Assembly: GCA_021775615.1 (NCBI GenBank)
Contig: JAJFHL010000188.1
Span: forward strand, 1-40,598
Length of the DNA: 40,598 bases
Direction of reading: 5' to 3'
Origin: Hyphomicrobiales bacterium
GTDB taxonomy: Bacteria; Pseudomonadota; Alphaproteobacteria; Rhizobiales; JAJFHB01
Shown in pieces: positions 5,550 through 13,454 of this stretch. Numbering within the stretch: position 1 is the first letter of the stretch; each line of letters starts with the position of its first letter. Below the pieces are notes generated by a model. That model searched no databases, was not told where the DNA came from, and saw nothing but the letters and a program-made list of their open reading frames with translations. The position numbers and the translations under genes are program-made.

Positions 5550-6980
5550 TCAGGGCAGCTTCTGCATCAGGCCGACCACCTTCCTGGTGCGATCGGAAAA
5601 GAGCGTTGGCGTGTAGTAGGCGCCGGCCACCCGCTTCGACACTTCGCCAAGGGTCGGATAGGGCGCGATAATGCCGGCCATGTCGGAGGCCTTGAGGCCT
5701 TTTTGCACCGCCAGCACCCAGGGCAGGATCAACTCGCCGGCATGGCGGCCGACAATGGTGGCGCCAAGGATCCTGCCCCTTTTGCCGATCACTGCCTTGA
5801 TGAAGCCTTCGGTGGCACGTTCGGCGCGGGCCCGGTCGTTTTCGCCGAATGAGAATTTCACCGCCGTCACTTCCGTGCCCTGCTCCTGCGCGGCAGCCTC
5901 GGTGAGCCCGACATGAGCAAGTTCGGGATCGGTATAGGTGACCCAGGGCACCGCCTTGTAATCGACCTTGGACGGCAGATTGAACATGGCGTTCCGGATC
6001 ACGATGCCGGCGTGGTAACCCGCCATGTGGGTGAACTGAAAACCGCCGGCCACATCGCCGATGGCGAAGACCCGCTTGTTGGATGAGCGCAGCCTGGCAT
6101 CGACTTCGATGCCCTTGGGCGAAAATTTGATCCCGGCGGCGTCGAGGCCGAGCCCGTCGACATTCGCCTTGCGGCCAACCGCAAGCAACAGGTGCGATCC
6201 TTCGATGCGCTCCATCTTGCCATTCCTGGCGACCAGCACGGAGACGCCGTTGCCCTCGCGCACGACGCTTTCGACCTTGGTGCCTTCGTGTATGACGATG
6301 CCTTCGTCGAACAGGCGCTGACGCACAACATCTACGGCCTCGGCGTCGTCCTTGCCCATGATCGAAAAGCCTTCGACCACTGTGACCTTGATGCCGAGGC
6401 GGCGATGGGCCTGGGCCATCTCGATGCCGATCGGACCGCCGCCGACCACGATCAGGTGTTCGGGCTGTTCGGTGAGTTCGAACACGTTCTCATTGGTGAG
6501 ATAGGGCACGTCTTCGACGCCCGGGATCGGCGGCACGAAGGCCGAAGATCCGGTCGCCACCACGAAACGGCGGGCCTTGATGCGGTAGCCTCCGGCTTCG
6601 ATCTCGCGGTCGCTGACGAACCGGGCGGCGGCTTCGATGACCTTGACGCCGAGTTCCTCGAAACGCTCCACCGAGTCATGCGGCGCGATGCCGGCAATGA
6701 CATCGTGGACATGGGCATTGACCCTGGCGAAGTCGATTTCGGGTTCATGACCGTTGACACCAAAGCGCGCTGAACTGCGCACGGTCTCGGCCGCCTCGCC
6801 GGCCGCAATCAGCGCCTTGGAGGGGACACATCCCGTGTTGAGGCAATCGCCGCCCATCTTGGCTTTCTCGACGAGCACCACGCTCGCCCCCATCTGTACG
6901 GCGCCGGCCGCGACGCTCAGTCCGCCCGAGCCGCCGCCGATGACGGCAATATCCACTTTGAGTGTCTTGGTGTCGGTCAT
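5550..6980 (-). CDS. MerA/dihydrolipoamide dehydrogenase-like FAD oxidoreductase
   Basis: A 476-residue class I flavoprotein disulfide reductase. The N-terminal FAD motif is VIGGGSGGLSVAAGA. The redox-active disulfide CLNTGCVPSK gives the CxxxxC pair, the NAD(P)H Rossmann motif is VVGGGPIGIEMAQAH, and the second FAD motif is VFAIGDVAGG. The C-terminal dimerisation domain ends IIAPYPTLGEVSKR. Where lipoamide or glutathione reductase has the His of HPTxxE, this protein has Tyr-Pro, so the classical His-Glu acid-base dyad is absent. The C-terminal mercury-binding Cys pair of true MerA is also absent; the chain ends LMQKLP. The start at 6980 follows GGGAAACAA; upstream extension is unlikely. It lies between the cupredoxin-like gene and the TVP38 gene. 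Confidence 0.88.
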   Translation of the reverse strand: MTDTKTLKVDIAVIGGGSGGLSVAAGAVQMGASVVLVEKAKMGGDCLNTGCVPSKALIAAGEAAETVRSSARFGVNGHEPEIDFARVNAHVHDVIAGIAPHDSVERFEELGVKVIEAAARFVSDREIEAGGYRIKARRFVVATGSSAFVPPIPGVEDVPYLTNENVFELTEQPEHLIVVGGGPIGIEMAQAHRRLGIKVTVVEGFSIMGKDDAEAVDVVRQRLFDEGIVIHEGTKVESVVREGNGVSVLVARNGKMERIEGSHLLLAVGRKANVDGLGLDAAGIKFSPKGIEVDARLRSSNKRVFAIGDVAGGFQFTHMAGYHAGIVIRNAMFNLPSKVDYKAVPWVTYTDPELAHVGLTEAAAQEQGTEVTAVKFSFGENDRARAERATEGFIKAVIGKRGRILGATIVGRHAGELILPWVLAVQKGLKASDMAGIIAPYPTLGEVSKRVAGAYYTPTLFSDRTRKVVGLMQKLP

Positions 6981-7042
6981 TTGTTTCCCTCCAAAAACAT
7001 AATGTGGGCGGCCGGAGGTGACCGACCGCCCAACGCGCAGGA

Positions 7043-7510
7043 TCAGCCGTCGACCACAATCTTGTAGTCGGGCGTTGGGTTGAGCGGGCACGAGAAGACG
7101 TACTCGCCGTCCTTGAGGGTGATCTCGTAATCCTTGGTGACGCCCTGCTCAAGACCGCCGCCGGACACACTCGGCAGGGTGGCCCGGTTCACGATGCCAT
7201 CGCCGCGAAGATAGAAGCCGAGCCCGTAGGGCACGTTCTTGTTGGTGACGCGGAAGATGTATTTGCCGGGCTTGAGGTTCAGGGTCTGCGACTTTGCCAG
7301 GCGATCGTCTCCGGACTTGGCGTTGATGGTCTCGCAGTCGGCTTTGCCGGTCGAGGTGTAGCCGTGGTCACCGGTTTCGACTTCGACGAACTGGCATGCG
7401 GTCTGGGTGAGCTCGATCACCTGGGGTTCTTCCGCATTGGCGGCGCCGGCGGCGATGACCGCGGCAAGTCCCGAGGCGGCCAATGCGGCTTTGAGTACAA
7501 ATTTCGTCAT
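7043..7510 (-). CDS. secreted cupredoxin-like protein lacking copper ligands
   Basis: A 155-residue protein with a Sec signal peptide (residues 1-27, cleavage likely after ANA). The mature part ends as a cupredoxin beta sandwich: KPGKYIFRVTNKNVPYGLGFYL, then DYEITLKDGEYVFSCPLNPTPDYKIVV. In blue copper proteins the last loop reads C-x-x-H-x-x-M; here C141 is kept but no His or Met follows. The His expected in the earlier NxxPH strand is also missing, replaced in VPYGLGF. Cys39 and Cys59 could form a disulfide. A copper role is therefore doubtful. The start at 7510 has GGAGATC upstream. It is the first gene of the operon with the MerA-like flavoprotein (62-base gap). Confidence 0.75.
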   Translation of the reverse strand: MTKFVLKAALAASGLAAVIAAGAANAEEPQVIELTQTACQFVEVETGDHGYTSTGKADCETINAKSGDDRLAKSQTLNLKPGKYIFRVTNKNVPYGLGFYLRGDGIVNRATLPSVSGGGLEQGVTKDYEITLKDGEYVFSCPLNPTPDYKIVVDG

Positions 7511-7625
7511 CGGTATGATCTCCGTAACTGGTCCGTAAACTGATGTATCTCTGCGTCGCCGTAGCGACCCACACAAGATGGGGATTGCGAGCGCAGTGTT
7601 GAAATATAATTTAGCTGTCGATTTC

Positions 7626-7640
7626 ATAGCCACCGGCTAT
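7626..7640. promoter_or_regulatory. LysR-type operator in divergent promoter region
   Basis: ATAGCC-ACC-GGCTAT is a perfect dyad and contains the T-N11-A spacing (T7627 to A7639) typical of LysR-type regulator sites. It lies 72 bases before the LysR start and 116 bases before the cupredoxin-like start, as expected for an autoregulated divergent pair. Confidence 0.65.
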
Positions 7641-7711
7641 AAAAAACGCGAAATGTGATTGATTTTTCACAGTTTCGTGACCAATTACGGGAATTCCGTG
7701 AGGTTTTGGCT

Positions 7712-8599
7712 ATGGAAATGCACCAGGTTCGCTATTTTCTCGCGGTCTGTGAGACGCTGAACTTCACCCGGGCCGCGGAAGCCTGCGGCGTTGCCCAGCC
7801 CTCTTTGACCAAGGCGATGAAGAAGCTCGAGGAGGAATTTGGCGGCGACCTGTTTCGACGCGAGCGCAATCAGACCCATCTGACCGACCTCGGCAAGCTC
7901 GTCAAGCCGCATATCGAGGCGGTGTTCTCCGCCAGCGAAGCCGCCAAGGCCGATGCGGACGGGTTCAAATCCCAGGACCAGGCGGCCATCAAGCTTGGCG
8001 TCATGTCGACCATCGGGCCAAGTCAGATGGTTGGTTTCATCGCCCGGCTGCGCGACGAGATCCCGCAGCTCGAACTGACCATCCGCGAGGCGCCGGGGCG
8101 CGATCTGATAGGGGCGCTGCTCAACGGTGAAATCGAAGTGGGGCTCATCGGAATGCCGAACCTGCCCGACCGGCTGCATGCCCTGCCGCTCTATGCGGAG
8201 CGCTACACGGTTGCCTTTGCCAAGGGCCACCCGTTTGAGCAGCTTAACGCCGTCCCGGTCAACGCGCTGCACGGACGTGACTATCTGAAACGCGTGCATT
8301 GCGAGTTTTCCGACCACTTCGAGGCGCTCGGCGCGGTCAAGGAGTTTCAGGTCAATGTGCGCTATGCGTCGGAGCGCGAAGACTGGATCCAGGCAATGGT
8401 TCTGGCCGGTATGGGCTGCTGCATCATGCCCGAGTTCCTGCCGGCGCTGCCGGGCATCGCCTCGCGGCCGGTGGTGGAGCCGGAAGTCTCGCGCACCATC
8501 TCGCTGGTGACCGCGGCCGGCCGGCCCAACTCGGCGGCCCTCAGCGCCATGATCCGGCTGGCGAGACGCTTCCCGTGGCCCTCCGCGACGCCGGAGTAA
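7712..8599 (+). CDS. LysR-family transcriptional regulator (OxyR-like subgroup)
   Basis: A 295-residue LysR-type regulator. Residues 1-60 form the winged helix: MEMHQVRYFLAVCETLNFTR, then ACGVAQPSLTKAMKKLEEEFG. An effector domain runs from about residue 90 to the end. The sensing region resembles OxyR-like proteins in layout (GMGCCIMPEF), but the spaced OxyR redox cysteines are not evident; the adjacent Cys pair in GCC is worth noting. The start is taken at ATG 7712 because the HTH begins there, although the frame is open to 7655. It is divergent from the cupredoxin/MerA-like/TVP38 operon, which it probably controls through the dyad at 7626-7640. Confidence 0.88.
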   Translation: MEMHQVRYFLAVCETLNFTRAAEACGVAQPSLTKAMKKLEEEFGGDLFRRERNQTHLTDLGKLVKPHIEAVFSASEAAKADADGFKSQDQAAIKLGVMSTIGPSQMVGFIARLRDEIPQLELTIREAPGRDLIGALLNGEIEVGLIGMPNLPDRLHALPLYAERYTVAFAKGHPFEQLNAVPVNALHGRDYLKRVHCEFSDHFEALGAVKEFQVNVRYASEREDWIQAMVLAGMGCCIMPEFLPALPGIASRPVVEPEVSRTISLVTAAGRPNSAALSAMIRLARRFPWPSATPE

Positions 8600-8745
8600 C
8601 CAACAATCGGCATTGTTATCGAGATAACCGGCATGGGGCTTTGCCTGCGGTAAAGTTTCTTGCTAAAGCTTACAACGCTGGGAATTGGAACGGTTCGCAT
8701 TGCCATGAGGTGTCGCGAATGTTCTGTCTTGGCCCAGGTACCAGC

Positions 8746-9264
8746 ATGTTCAAAAAGTTGCGTATAATTGAGTTGGCCCTCGCCTTGCTGCTTATCGATG
8801 CGGCGGCGGCCTATTCGGGCGTTGTGCGTTCGTTCAGTTCAGGACCGTGGGTCGGCCGGGTCTGGTATGGAACGAATTCCCAGCAGTTCGAATACTGCTC
8901 CATAGCGCGGCAACAGCACTCCGACGCAACGCTCATTTTCAGGATGCACGCCGACTACGTGTTCTCGATCAGCCTTGGCAACAAGAACTGGGTCCTCGAG
9001 AAGGGCCAGGACGTTCCGGTCACATTCTCGATCAACGGGCGTAGTCTGGCGACCACGATCGGCAAGGCCGTCGGCACCAATCAGTTCATCGCACCGTTCC
9101 ATCTCGACACCATCGACATAGAGCTGCTGCGCTACGGAACGTTTCTGCAGGTGCACACCGGCTTTACGACGGAACGCTTCGCGCTGGACGGCTCGCGCAC
9201 GGCGCTCAATCTGCTCGCCGAATGCGCGATCGGGGAACTGCAGGCCGGAACGCCCGCCGGCTGA
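8746..9264 (+). CDS. secreted protein of unknown function
   Basis: A 172-residue protein. Residues 1-22 look like a signal peptide (MFKKLRIIELALALLLIDAA then AAYSG). I do not recognise a named domain. The mature part has the pattern of a small beta domain seen in alphaproteobacterial exported proteins: FEYCSIARQ, later WVLEKGQDVPVTFSINGR, and a C-terminal F-x-L-x-G-x-x-x-AL-x-x-L-x-x-C ending at the Cys in LLAECA, which may pair with the Cys in FEYCS. An alternative in-frame ATG at 8719 would place nine residues before a better signal sequence, so 8746 is preferred. The preceding 146 bases hold no gene. Confidence 0.6.
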   Translation: MFKKLRIIELALALLLIDAAAAYSGVVRSFSSGPWVGRVWYGTNSQQFEYCSIARQQHSDATLIFRMHADYVFSISLGNKNWVLEKGQDVPVTFSINGRSLATTIGKAVGTNQFIAPFHLDTIDIELLRYGTFLQVHTGFTTERFALDGSRTALNLLAECAIGELQAGTPAG

Positions 9265-9422
9265 CGGGTTCAATTTCGAAACTCTAAACGCATTGTCGGC
9301 AGCTTCGGATGGTGTGGTCAATGCGGCGCCGCGGACCGTGCCTCCCGTGGCCAATCCAAAGCTTGCCCAAGACGCCCAGAAAGATAAACTGCCGCCTCGG
9401 CCGGGCTTGTAGGGAGGACGCC

Positions 9423-10160
9423 GTGGAGCGTATGAATGTCGTCATCGTGGGCGGCGCGGGAGGTCTTGGCTCTGCCACGGCGCGGATGATGGCCAGGCGC
9501 GGCGCCGCCGGCATTGCGATCATCGACACCAGCCGCGAACATGCCGACCGGGTGGTTTCGGACCTCAATGACCTTGGTTGCCAGGCCATCGCACTCTCAG
9601 GCGATGCCACGATGGCAAAGCCAGCCCACGGCCTTTTTGGCGACGCCGTCAAGCGTTTCGGCCGTGTCCATTCCATGGTGAACTGCGCCGGGCTTTATCC
9701 GCGCAAACCGATCCTTGAGATCACCGATGACGAATGGACCGCCAGCTTCGACGTCAATGTGCGGTGCACGCACAATATGATGGCGGCGGCTGTGGAACAC
9801 ATGCGCGCTGAGGGCGATGGCGGGCGGATCGTCAATATCTCATCGGTCGACGCTTTCAAGCCCCACCCCAAGAACGCGCACTATGCCGCCATGAAGGCCG
9901 CGGTCACCAGCCTCACCAAATCCTTTGCGCTGGAGTTCGCGCCGGAACAGATTCTGATCAACTCGGTGGCGCCGGCGGGCATCGCAACCGACAAGGCCAA
10001 GGCGGCCGGGTTCGTTCCGGAACTCGCGGCGCAGACACCGCTTGGGCGCGCCGCCGAGCCGGACGACATCGCCGAAATGATCGTTTTTCTTGCCTCCAGC
10101 CGTAATACCTACACCACCGGTGAAAACGTCATCGTCGGCGGCGGCTATGTCATGCACTGA
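9423..10160 (+). CDS. short-chain dehydrogenase/reductase
   Basis: A 245-residue classical SDR. The nucleotide motif GGAGGLG sits at residues 10-16 and NCAG at 87-90. The catalytic triad is Ser (NISS, 138-141), Tyr154 and Lys158 (YAAMK). Asp35 after the second strand (IIDTS) suggests NAD preference over NADP. It oxidises or reduces an unknown hydroxy or keto substrate. The start is GTG at 9423, five bases after AGGGAGG; ATG at 9432 is too far from that site. The LLM flavin oxidoreductase follows after 18 bases, so both belong to one operon. Confidence 0.88.
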   Translation: MERMNVVIVGGAGGLGSATARMMARRGAAGIAIIDTSREHADRVVSDLNDLGCQAIALSGDATMAKPAHGLFGDAVKRFGRVHSMVNCAGLYPRKPILEITDDEWTASFDVNVRCTHNMMAAAVEHMRAEGDGGRIVNISSVDAFKPHPKNAHYAAMKAAVTSLTKSFALEFAPEQILINSVAPAGIATDKAKAAGFVPELAAQTPLGRAAEPDDIAEMIVFLASSRNTYTTGENVIVGGGYVMH

Positions 10161-10178
10161 CACCTGAAGGATCGCGAA

Positions 10179-11270
10179 ATGAAGTTCGGACAGTTCAACC
10201 TGATGACCATACCCGACCGCAGCCATTCGCAGCGCGCGGTCATCGAGAATGCGGCGGCGCTGGTGCGGATGGCGGACGAGGTCCCTCAGTTCGACATCGC
10301 CTGGTTCGCCGAGCACCACTATTCCAACTATTCCATGTGTCCCTCGCCGCTGATGATGGCGGCGCATTGCGCCGCACAGACAACGCGCATCAAGCTTGGG
10401 CCGGCGGTGCTGGTTCTGCCGCTCTATCACCCGGTGCGGGTGGCAGAAGAAATCGCCTTTCTCGACATTCTCACCGGCGGGCGCAGCGTCATCGGCTTCG
10501 GCAGCGGCTATCAGGAGTTCGAGTTTACCGGGTTCGGTCTCGACATCGAAGACAAGTTCGCCCAGTTCCACGAGTGCTGGGACGTCATTGAGCGCGCCCT
10601 GAAGGACGGCATCCTGGGCATCGACGGCGAACGTCACCGATTGCCCGACAGGCCAATGATCCTGGAGCTGCAGCAGGAACGGTTTCCAGACGTCTATGTC
10701 GCGGGCATCAATCCAAGCCTGGTCGGCCGGTCGGCAAAGTCGGGATACACCACACTGATGTCTCCCGGGTTCCAGGGTCTTGATAAAATGCAGGAGCTGC
10801 GCGATCAGGTGGACGCCGGGTACCGCGGCGCAGGGGTCGATCCGGAATCCGCGAGGATAGCCATCCATCGCTATATCTGCATTACGGACGACAAGGACGA
10901 AGCGCGGGAATATGCCGAATGCGTCCGGTTCATCGCGCGCACGATTTCGACCATGATCCAGGGCACGCCCAATATGGACGGCCCCTACATCAAGCCGGAC
11001 CCGTTCTCCGGCGAACCGGACCTCGAACAGATCATCGCCAACACCAATGTCGGTGACCCGGAAACCGTGGCGGAAAAGATGGCGGCGGAAATCCGGATCG
11101 CCCGTCCGCACCACTACAGCTGCTTCTTCTCGGTCGGCCCCATGGCCCACAAGATGGCGACCCGGTCCATGGAGCGGTTCGTGACCGAGGTCATTCCGCT
11201 GCTGGAGCGCGAGTTCGGCGATCTCGATGCACTCTACGCTCCCGAGAGCGCAGCCGTTGCCGCCGAGTAG
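10179..11270 (+). CDS. LLM-class (luciferase-like) flavin-dependent oxidoreductase
   Basis: A 363-residue bacterial luciferase-like TIM-barrel monooxygenase. Visible family marks are FDIAWFAEHHYSNY near residue 41, TTRIKLGPAVLVLPLYHPVRVAEEIAFLD (about residues 69-97) and GRSVIGFGSGYQEFEF. Such enzymes use FMNH2 from a separate flavin reductase to oxidise aldehydes, sulfonates, amines or terpenoid ketones. The substrate is not evident. No flavin reductase is adjacent. AAGGA precedes the ATG. It is co-transcribed with the SDR, which could act on the product. The stop abuts, with zero spacing, the stop of the convergent PEP mutase-like gene. Confidence 0.87.
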   Translation: MKFGQFNLMTIPDRSHSQRAVIENAAALVRMADEVPQFDIAWFAEHHYSNYSMCPSPLMMAAHCAAQTTRIKLGPAVLVLPLYHPVRVAEEIAFLDILTGGRSVIGFGSGYQEFEFTGFGLDIEDKFAQFHECWDVIERALKDGILGIDGERHRLPDRPMILELQQERFPDVYVAGINPSLVGRSAKSGYTTLMSPGFQGLDKMQELRDQVDAGYRGAGVDPESARIAIHRYICITDDKDEAREYAECVRFIARTISTMIQGTPNMDGPYIKPDPFSGEPDLEQIIANTNVGDPETVAEKMAAEIRIARPHHYSCFFSVGPMAHKMATRSMERFVTEVIPLLEREFGDLDALYAPESAAVAAE

Positions 11271-12122
11271 TCAGCCGAAAAACGCGTTGATCTCGGGATC
11301 GGGGATCGCGTCGCGGGTGTAGCTGAATGTCCCCTCCTCCGCCAGTTCGCGCGCGGCGCGTTGCAGGAGGCCGAAACAGGCGCGCGCCAGGCTGCCCCCT
11401 GTCGAGATACGCCGGACGCCGATATCGGCCAGTTGCGCAACGGAGAGCTGTGGATCGCCCTCGCCGGAAACCACCTCGCCAAGGCCCGCCACCACGCTTA
11501 TGGGGACATCGACTTCGCGCACCAGACGGCGCAGGTCGTCCGGGTCATTGAGACCGGGCACGAAGATGCAGTCGGCTCCCGCGTCGGCATAGAGATTGGC
11601 GCGGCGCACCGCCTCACAGAACCGCTTCGGCAGATCGAAGGAGTAGATCTCGCAGCGGCCGGTGAGCGTATAGGGAAAGCCGCAGGCGTCCGCCGCCGCG
11701 CGCGCCGCCGCGATGCGTTCAACCGCCTGCGAGGTTTCATAGAGCGGCTGGGCGGCATCGCCGGTCCAGTCTTCTATCGAGCCGCCGACCATGCCGCAGA
11801 GAGCCGATTGCCGGATGGTCTCGGCGACGGTTTCGAGATCTTCGCCATAGCCGTTTTCAAGATCGCCGCTCACCGGCACGTCGACGGCTTCGGCAATCTG
11901 GCGGTATTCATCGAGCATTTCGGCGGCGGGCACTTCATAGACATAGTCCTGCCGGCCGCGCGAATAATTAACGCCGCCGCTTGTTGTGGCGATGGCGGCA
12001 AAGCCCTGCGCCGCAAGGAACCTGGCGCTGCCCGCGTTCCACGCATTCGGCATGACGAAGATTTCATCGCGCTCGTGCAGCTCTTTGAAACGGGTTGCCT
12101 TTTCGAGCATGGTGGGACTCAT
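11271..12122 (-). CDS. isocitrate lyase/PEP mutase-family protein
   Basis: A 283-residue TIM-barrel enzyme. The metal-binding signature D87-L-E-N-G-Y-G matches the family, as do MPNAWNAGSA near the N-terminus and the SGG at 48-50. The active-site KKCGH of true isocitrate lyases is not present; TGRCE occupies the region. It is thus a member of the oxaloacetate hydrolase, phosphonopyruvate or methylisocitrate lyase-like group with unknown substrate, cleaving or forming C-C or P-C bonds in 2-oxo or hydroxy acids. An alternative start is Met5. It is divergent from the aminomethyltransferase homologue. Confidence 0.85.
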   Translation of the reverse strand: MSPTMLEKATRFKELHERDEIFVMPNAWNAGSARFLAAQGFAAIATTSGGVNYSRGRQDYVYEVPAAEMLDEYRQIAEAVDVPVSGDLENGYGEDLETVAETIRQSALCGMVGGSIEDWTGDAAQPLYETSQAVERIAAARAAADACGFPYTLTGRCEIYSFDLPKRFCEAVRRANLYADAGADCIFVPGLNDPDDLRRLVREVDVPISVVAGLGEVVSGEGDPQLSVAQLADIGVRRISTGGSLARACFGLLQRAARELAEEGTFSYTRDAIPDPEINAFFG

Positions 12123-12178
12123 GAATCGGTTTTCCTTGTACCGGTCGGGGGCTATGTTTTCATCCTATCGATGTGCAA

Positions 12179-12196
12179 CTGACAGCATGATGTCAG
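12179..12196. promoter_or_regulatory. palindrome in divergent control region
   Basis: CTGACA-GCATGA-TGTCAG is a perfect dyad with 6-base arms and a 6-base spacer. It lies between the divergent PEP mutase-like and aminomethyltransferase genes. A regulator site is possible; no regulator is encoded beside it. Confidence 0.35.
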
Positions 12197-12260
12197 GAGG
12201 CGAAAACGTTGCTCTCCGAAACTACCTGGACAGCGACATCGAACAGGGTTTCAGTTCGTC

Positions 12261-13436
12261 ATGAAGAAACTCAACTATGCCGCCTCGCATCAGACCGTGC
12301 GGATCAGCGCCAAGCGCTTCGAGCAGTCGCCGTTCTTCGATCTCTACGCCAATCCCGACATGATCCTCGGCGTCTATGCCAGGCGGTTTTACGCCCTGTC
12401 GCTGGGAGAGGACCCACTTGAGCGCTATTGGACCCTGCGGCGCAAAGTGGTGCTGTTCGAAGTGCCGGAACGGCCCATCGAAATCTCCGGGCCCGATGCG
12501 GCAACACTGCTTGAGAAAGTCTTCGCGCGGCCTGTCTCGAACCTCAAACAGGGCCGTGCCCGCTATGCGGTGGCGTGTACACCGGCCGGCGGCATATTGA
12601 TGGACGGTGTGCTGATCGCGCGTGGCGCGGACCGGTTCTGGTATGTCCAGGCGGATGGCGAGTTCGACACCTGGCTCGCCGCGCATTCAGATGGTCTCGA
12701 TGTGAACGTCTCCGATCCCAAGTCCTGGGTGCTGCAGATCCAGGGGCCGAATGCCTACAAGGTTCTGCACGATGCGACAGGCGGTGGGCTCGATGAGAGT
12801 TTCGGCTATTTTCACACCGGCGAGTTCGATCTCGGCGGACAGCGTCTCCTGGTGTCGAGGACCGGGTGGACCGGTGAGCTCGGCTTTGAAGTCTATACCG
12901 AAGGCGCGGCCACCGACTGCATTGCGTTGTGGGAGCATCTCAAGGCGCGCGGCGAGCCGCATGGCATGCAGTTCAGTTCGCTGGAGTGCATGGGGATCCG
13001 CCGCATCGAGGCGGGCATTCTCGACAACGGCACCGATATGGATCCGTCCATGACCCCGTACGAAGCCGGCCTCGGCGCCTTCGTGGACCTTGACAAACAG
13101 GGGTTCGTCGGGCGCGAAGCGTTGCTCGACGCAGACAGGCGAAGCCTCCTGTTCGGCCTGACCTGCGCAGGCGACGTACCCTTTGCCGGGCTTGAACTGC
13201 TGGACGGCGACGCGGTGGTGGGACGAATGACGGCGGGCGCCTGGTCGCCCTTTCTCGACTGCGGCGTTGGTTATGTACGGTTCGCCAGCCCGGGCGACTG
13301 GCTGGGCGAAACCCTTTCGTTGCGGACCCGAGAGGGCACGATGCAGGACTGCAAGGTGGTGGAACTCCCCTTCTATGACCGCGATAAGCGGATACCGCGT
13401 GGGCTCGACCGCACCATTCCCGCTCCGCCGGCATAG
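12261..13436 (+). CDS. stand-alone aminomethyltransferase (GcvT/T-protein family) homologue
   Basis: A 391-residue folate-dependent methyltransferase-fold protein. The N-terminus SPFFDLYANPDMILGVYARR and DPLERYWTLRRKVVLFEVPE follow the layout of GcvT-like demethylases. Asp115 in GGILMDG occupies the folate-interacting Asp position of T-protein. TGWTGELGFEVY near 200 and TPYEAGLGAFVDLDK near 275 are strong family marks. No gcvH or gcvP is nearby, so it is not the glycine cleavage T-protein. Homologues transfer C1 groups from methylated amines or DMSP to tetrahydrofolate. The ribosome binding site is weak (AGGG, about 12 bases before the ATG). The pyridoxal enzyme follows after 18 bases, so the two likely form an operon. 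Confidence 0.82.
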   Translation: MKKLNYAASHQTVRISAKRFEQSPFFDLYANPDMILGVYARRFYALSLGEDPLERYWTLRRKVVLFEVPERPIEISGPDAATLLEKVFARPVSNLKQGRARYAVACTPAGGILMDGVLIARGADRFWYVQADGEFDTWLAAHSDGLDVNVSDPKSWVLQIQGPNAYKVLHDATGGGLDESFGYFHTGEFDLGGQRLLVSRTGWTGELGFEVYTEGAATDCIALWEHLKARGEPHGMQFSSLECMGIRRIEAGILDNGTDMDPSMTPYEAGLGAFVDLDKQGFVGREALLDADRRSLLFGLTCAGDVPFAGLELLDGDAVVGRMTAGAWSPFLDCGVGYVRFASPGDWLGETLSLRTREGTMQDCKVVELPFYDRDKRIPRGLDRTIPAPPA

Positions 13437-13454
13437 AATTCCTGGCGATCGATC

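Noticed and set aside
5550-6980. True mercuric reductase
   Set aside because: The C-terminal Cys pair that binds mercury is missing and no mer genes are nearby.
9840-11150. Long minus-strand open frame opposite the SDR/LLM genes
   Set aside because: Shadow of the LLM gene; no recognisable domain and no ribosome binding site.
12261-13436. DMSP demethylase DmdA
   Set aside because: The fold is the same, but the N-terminal pattern and context are those of general GcvT-like proteins; there is no positive evidence for DmdA.
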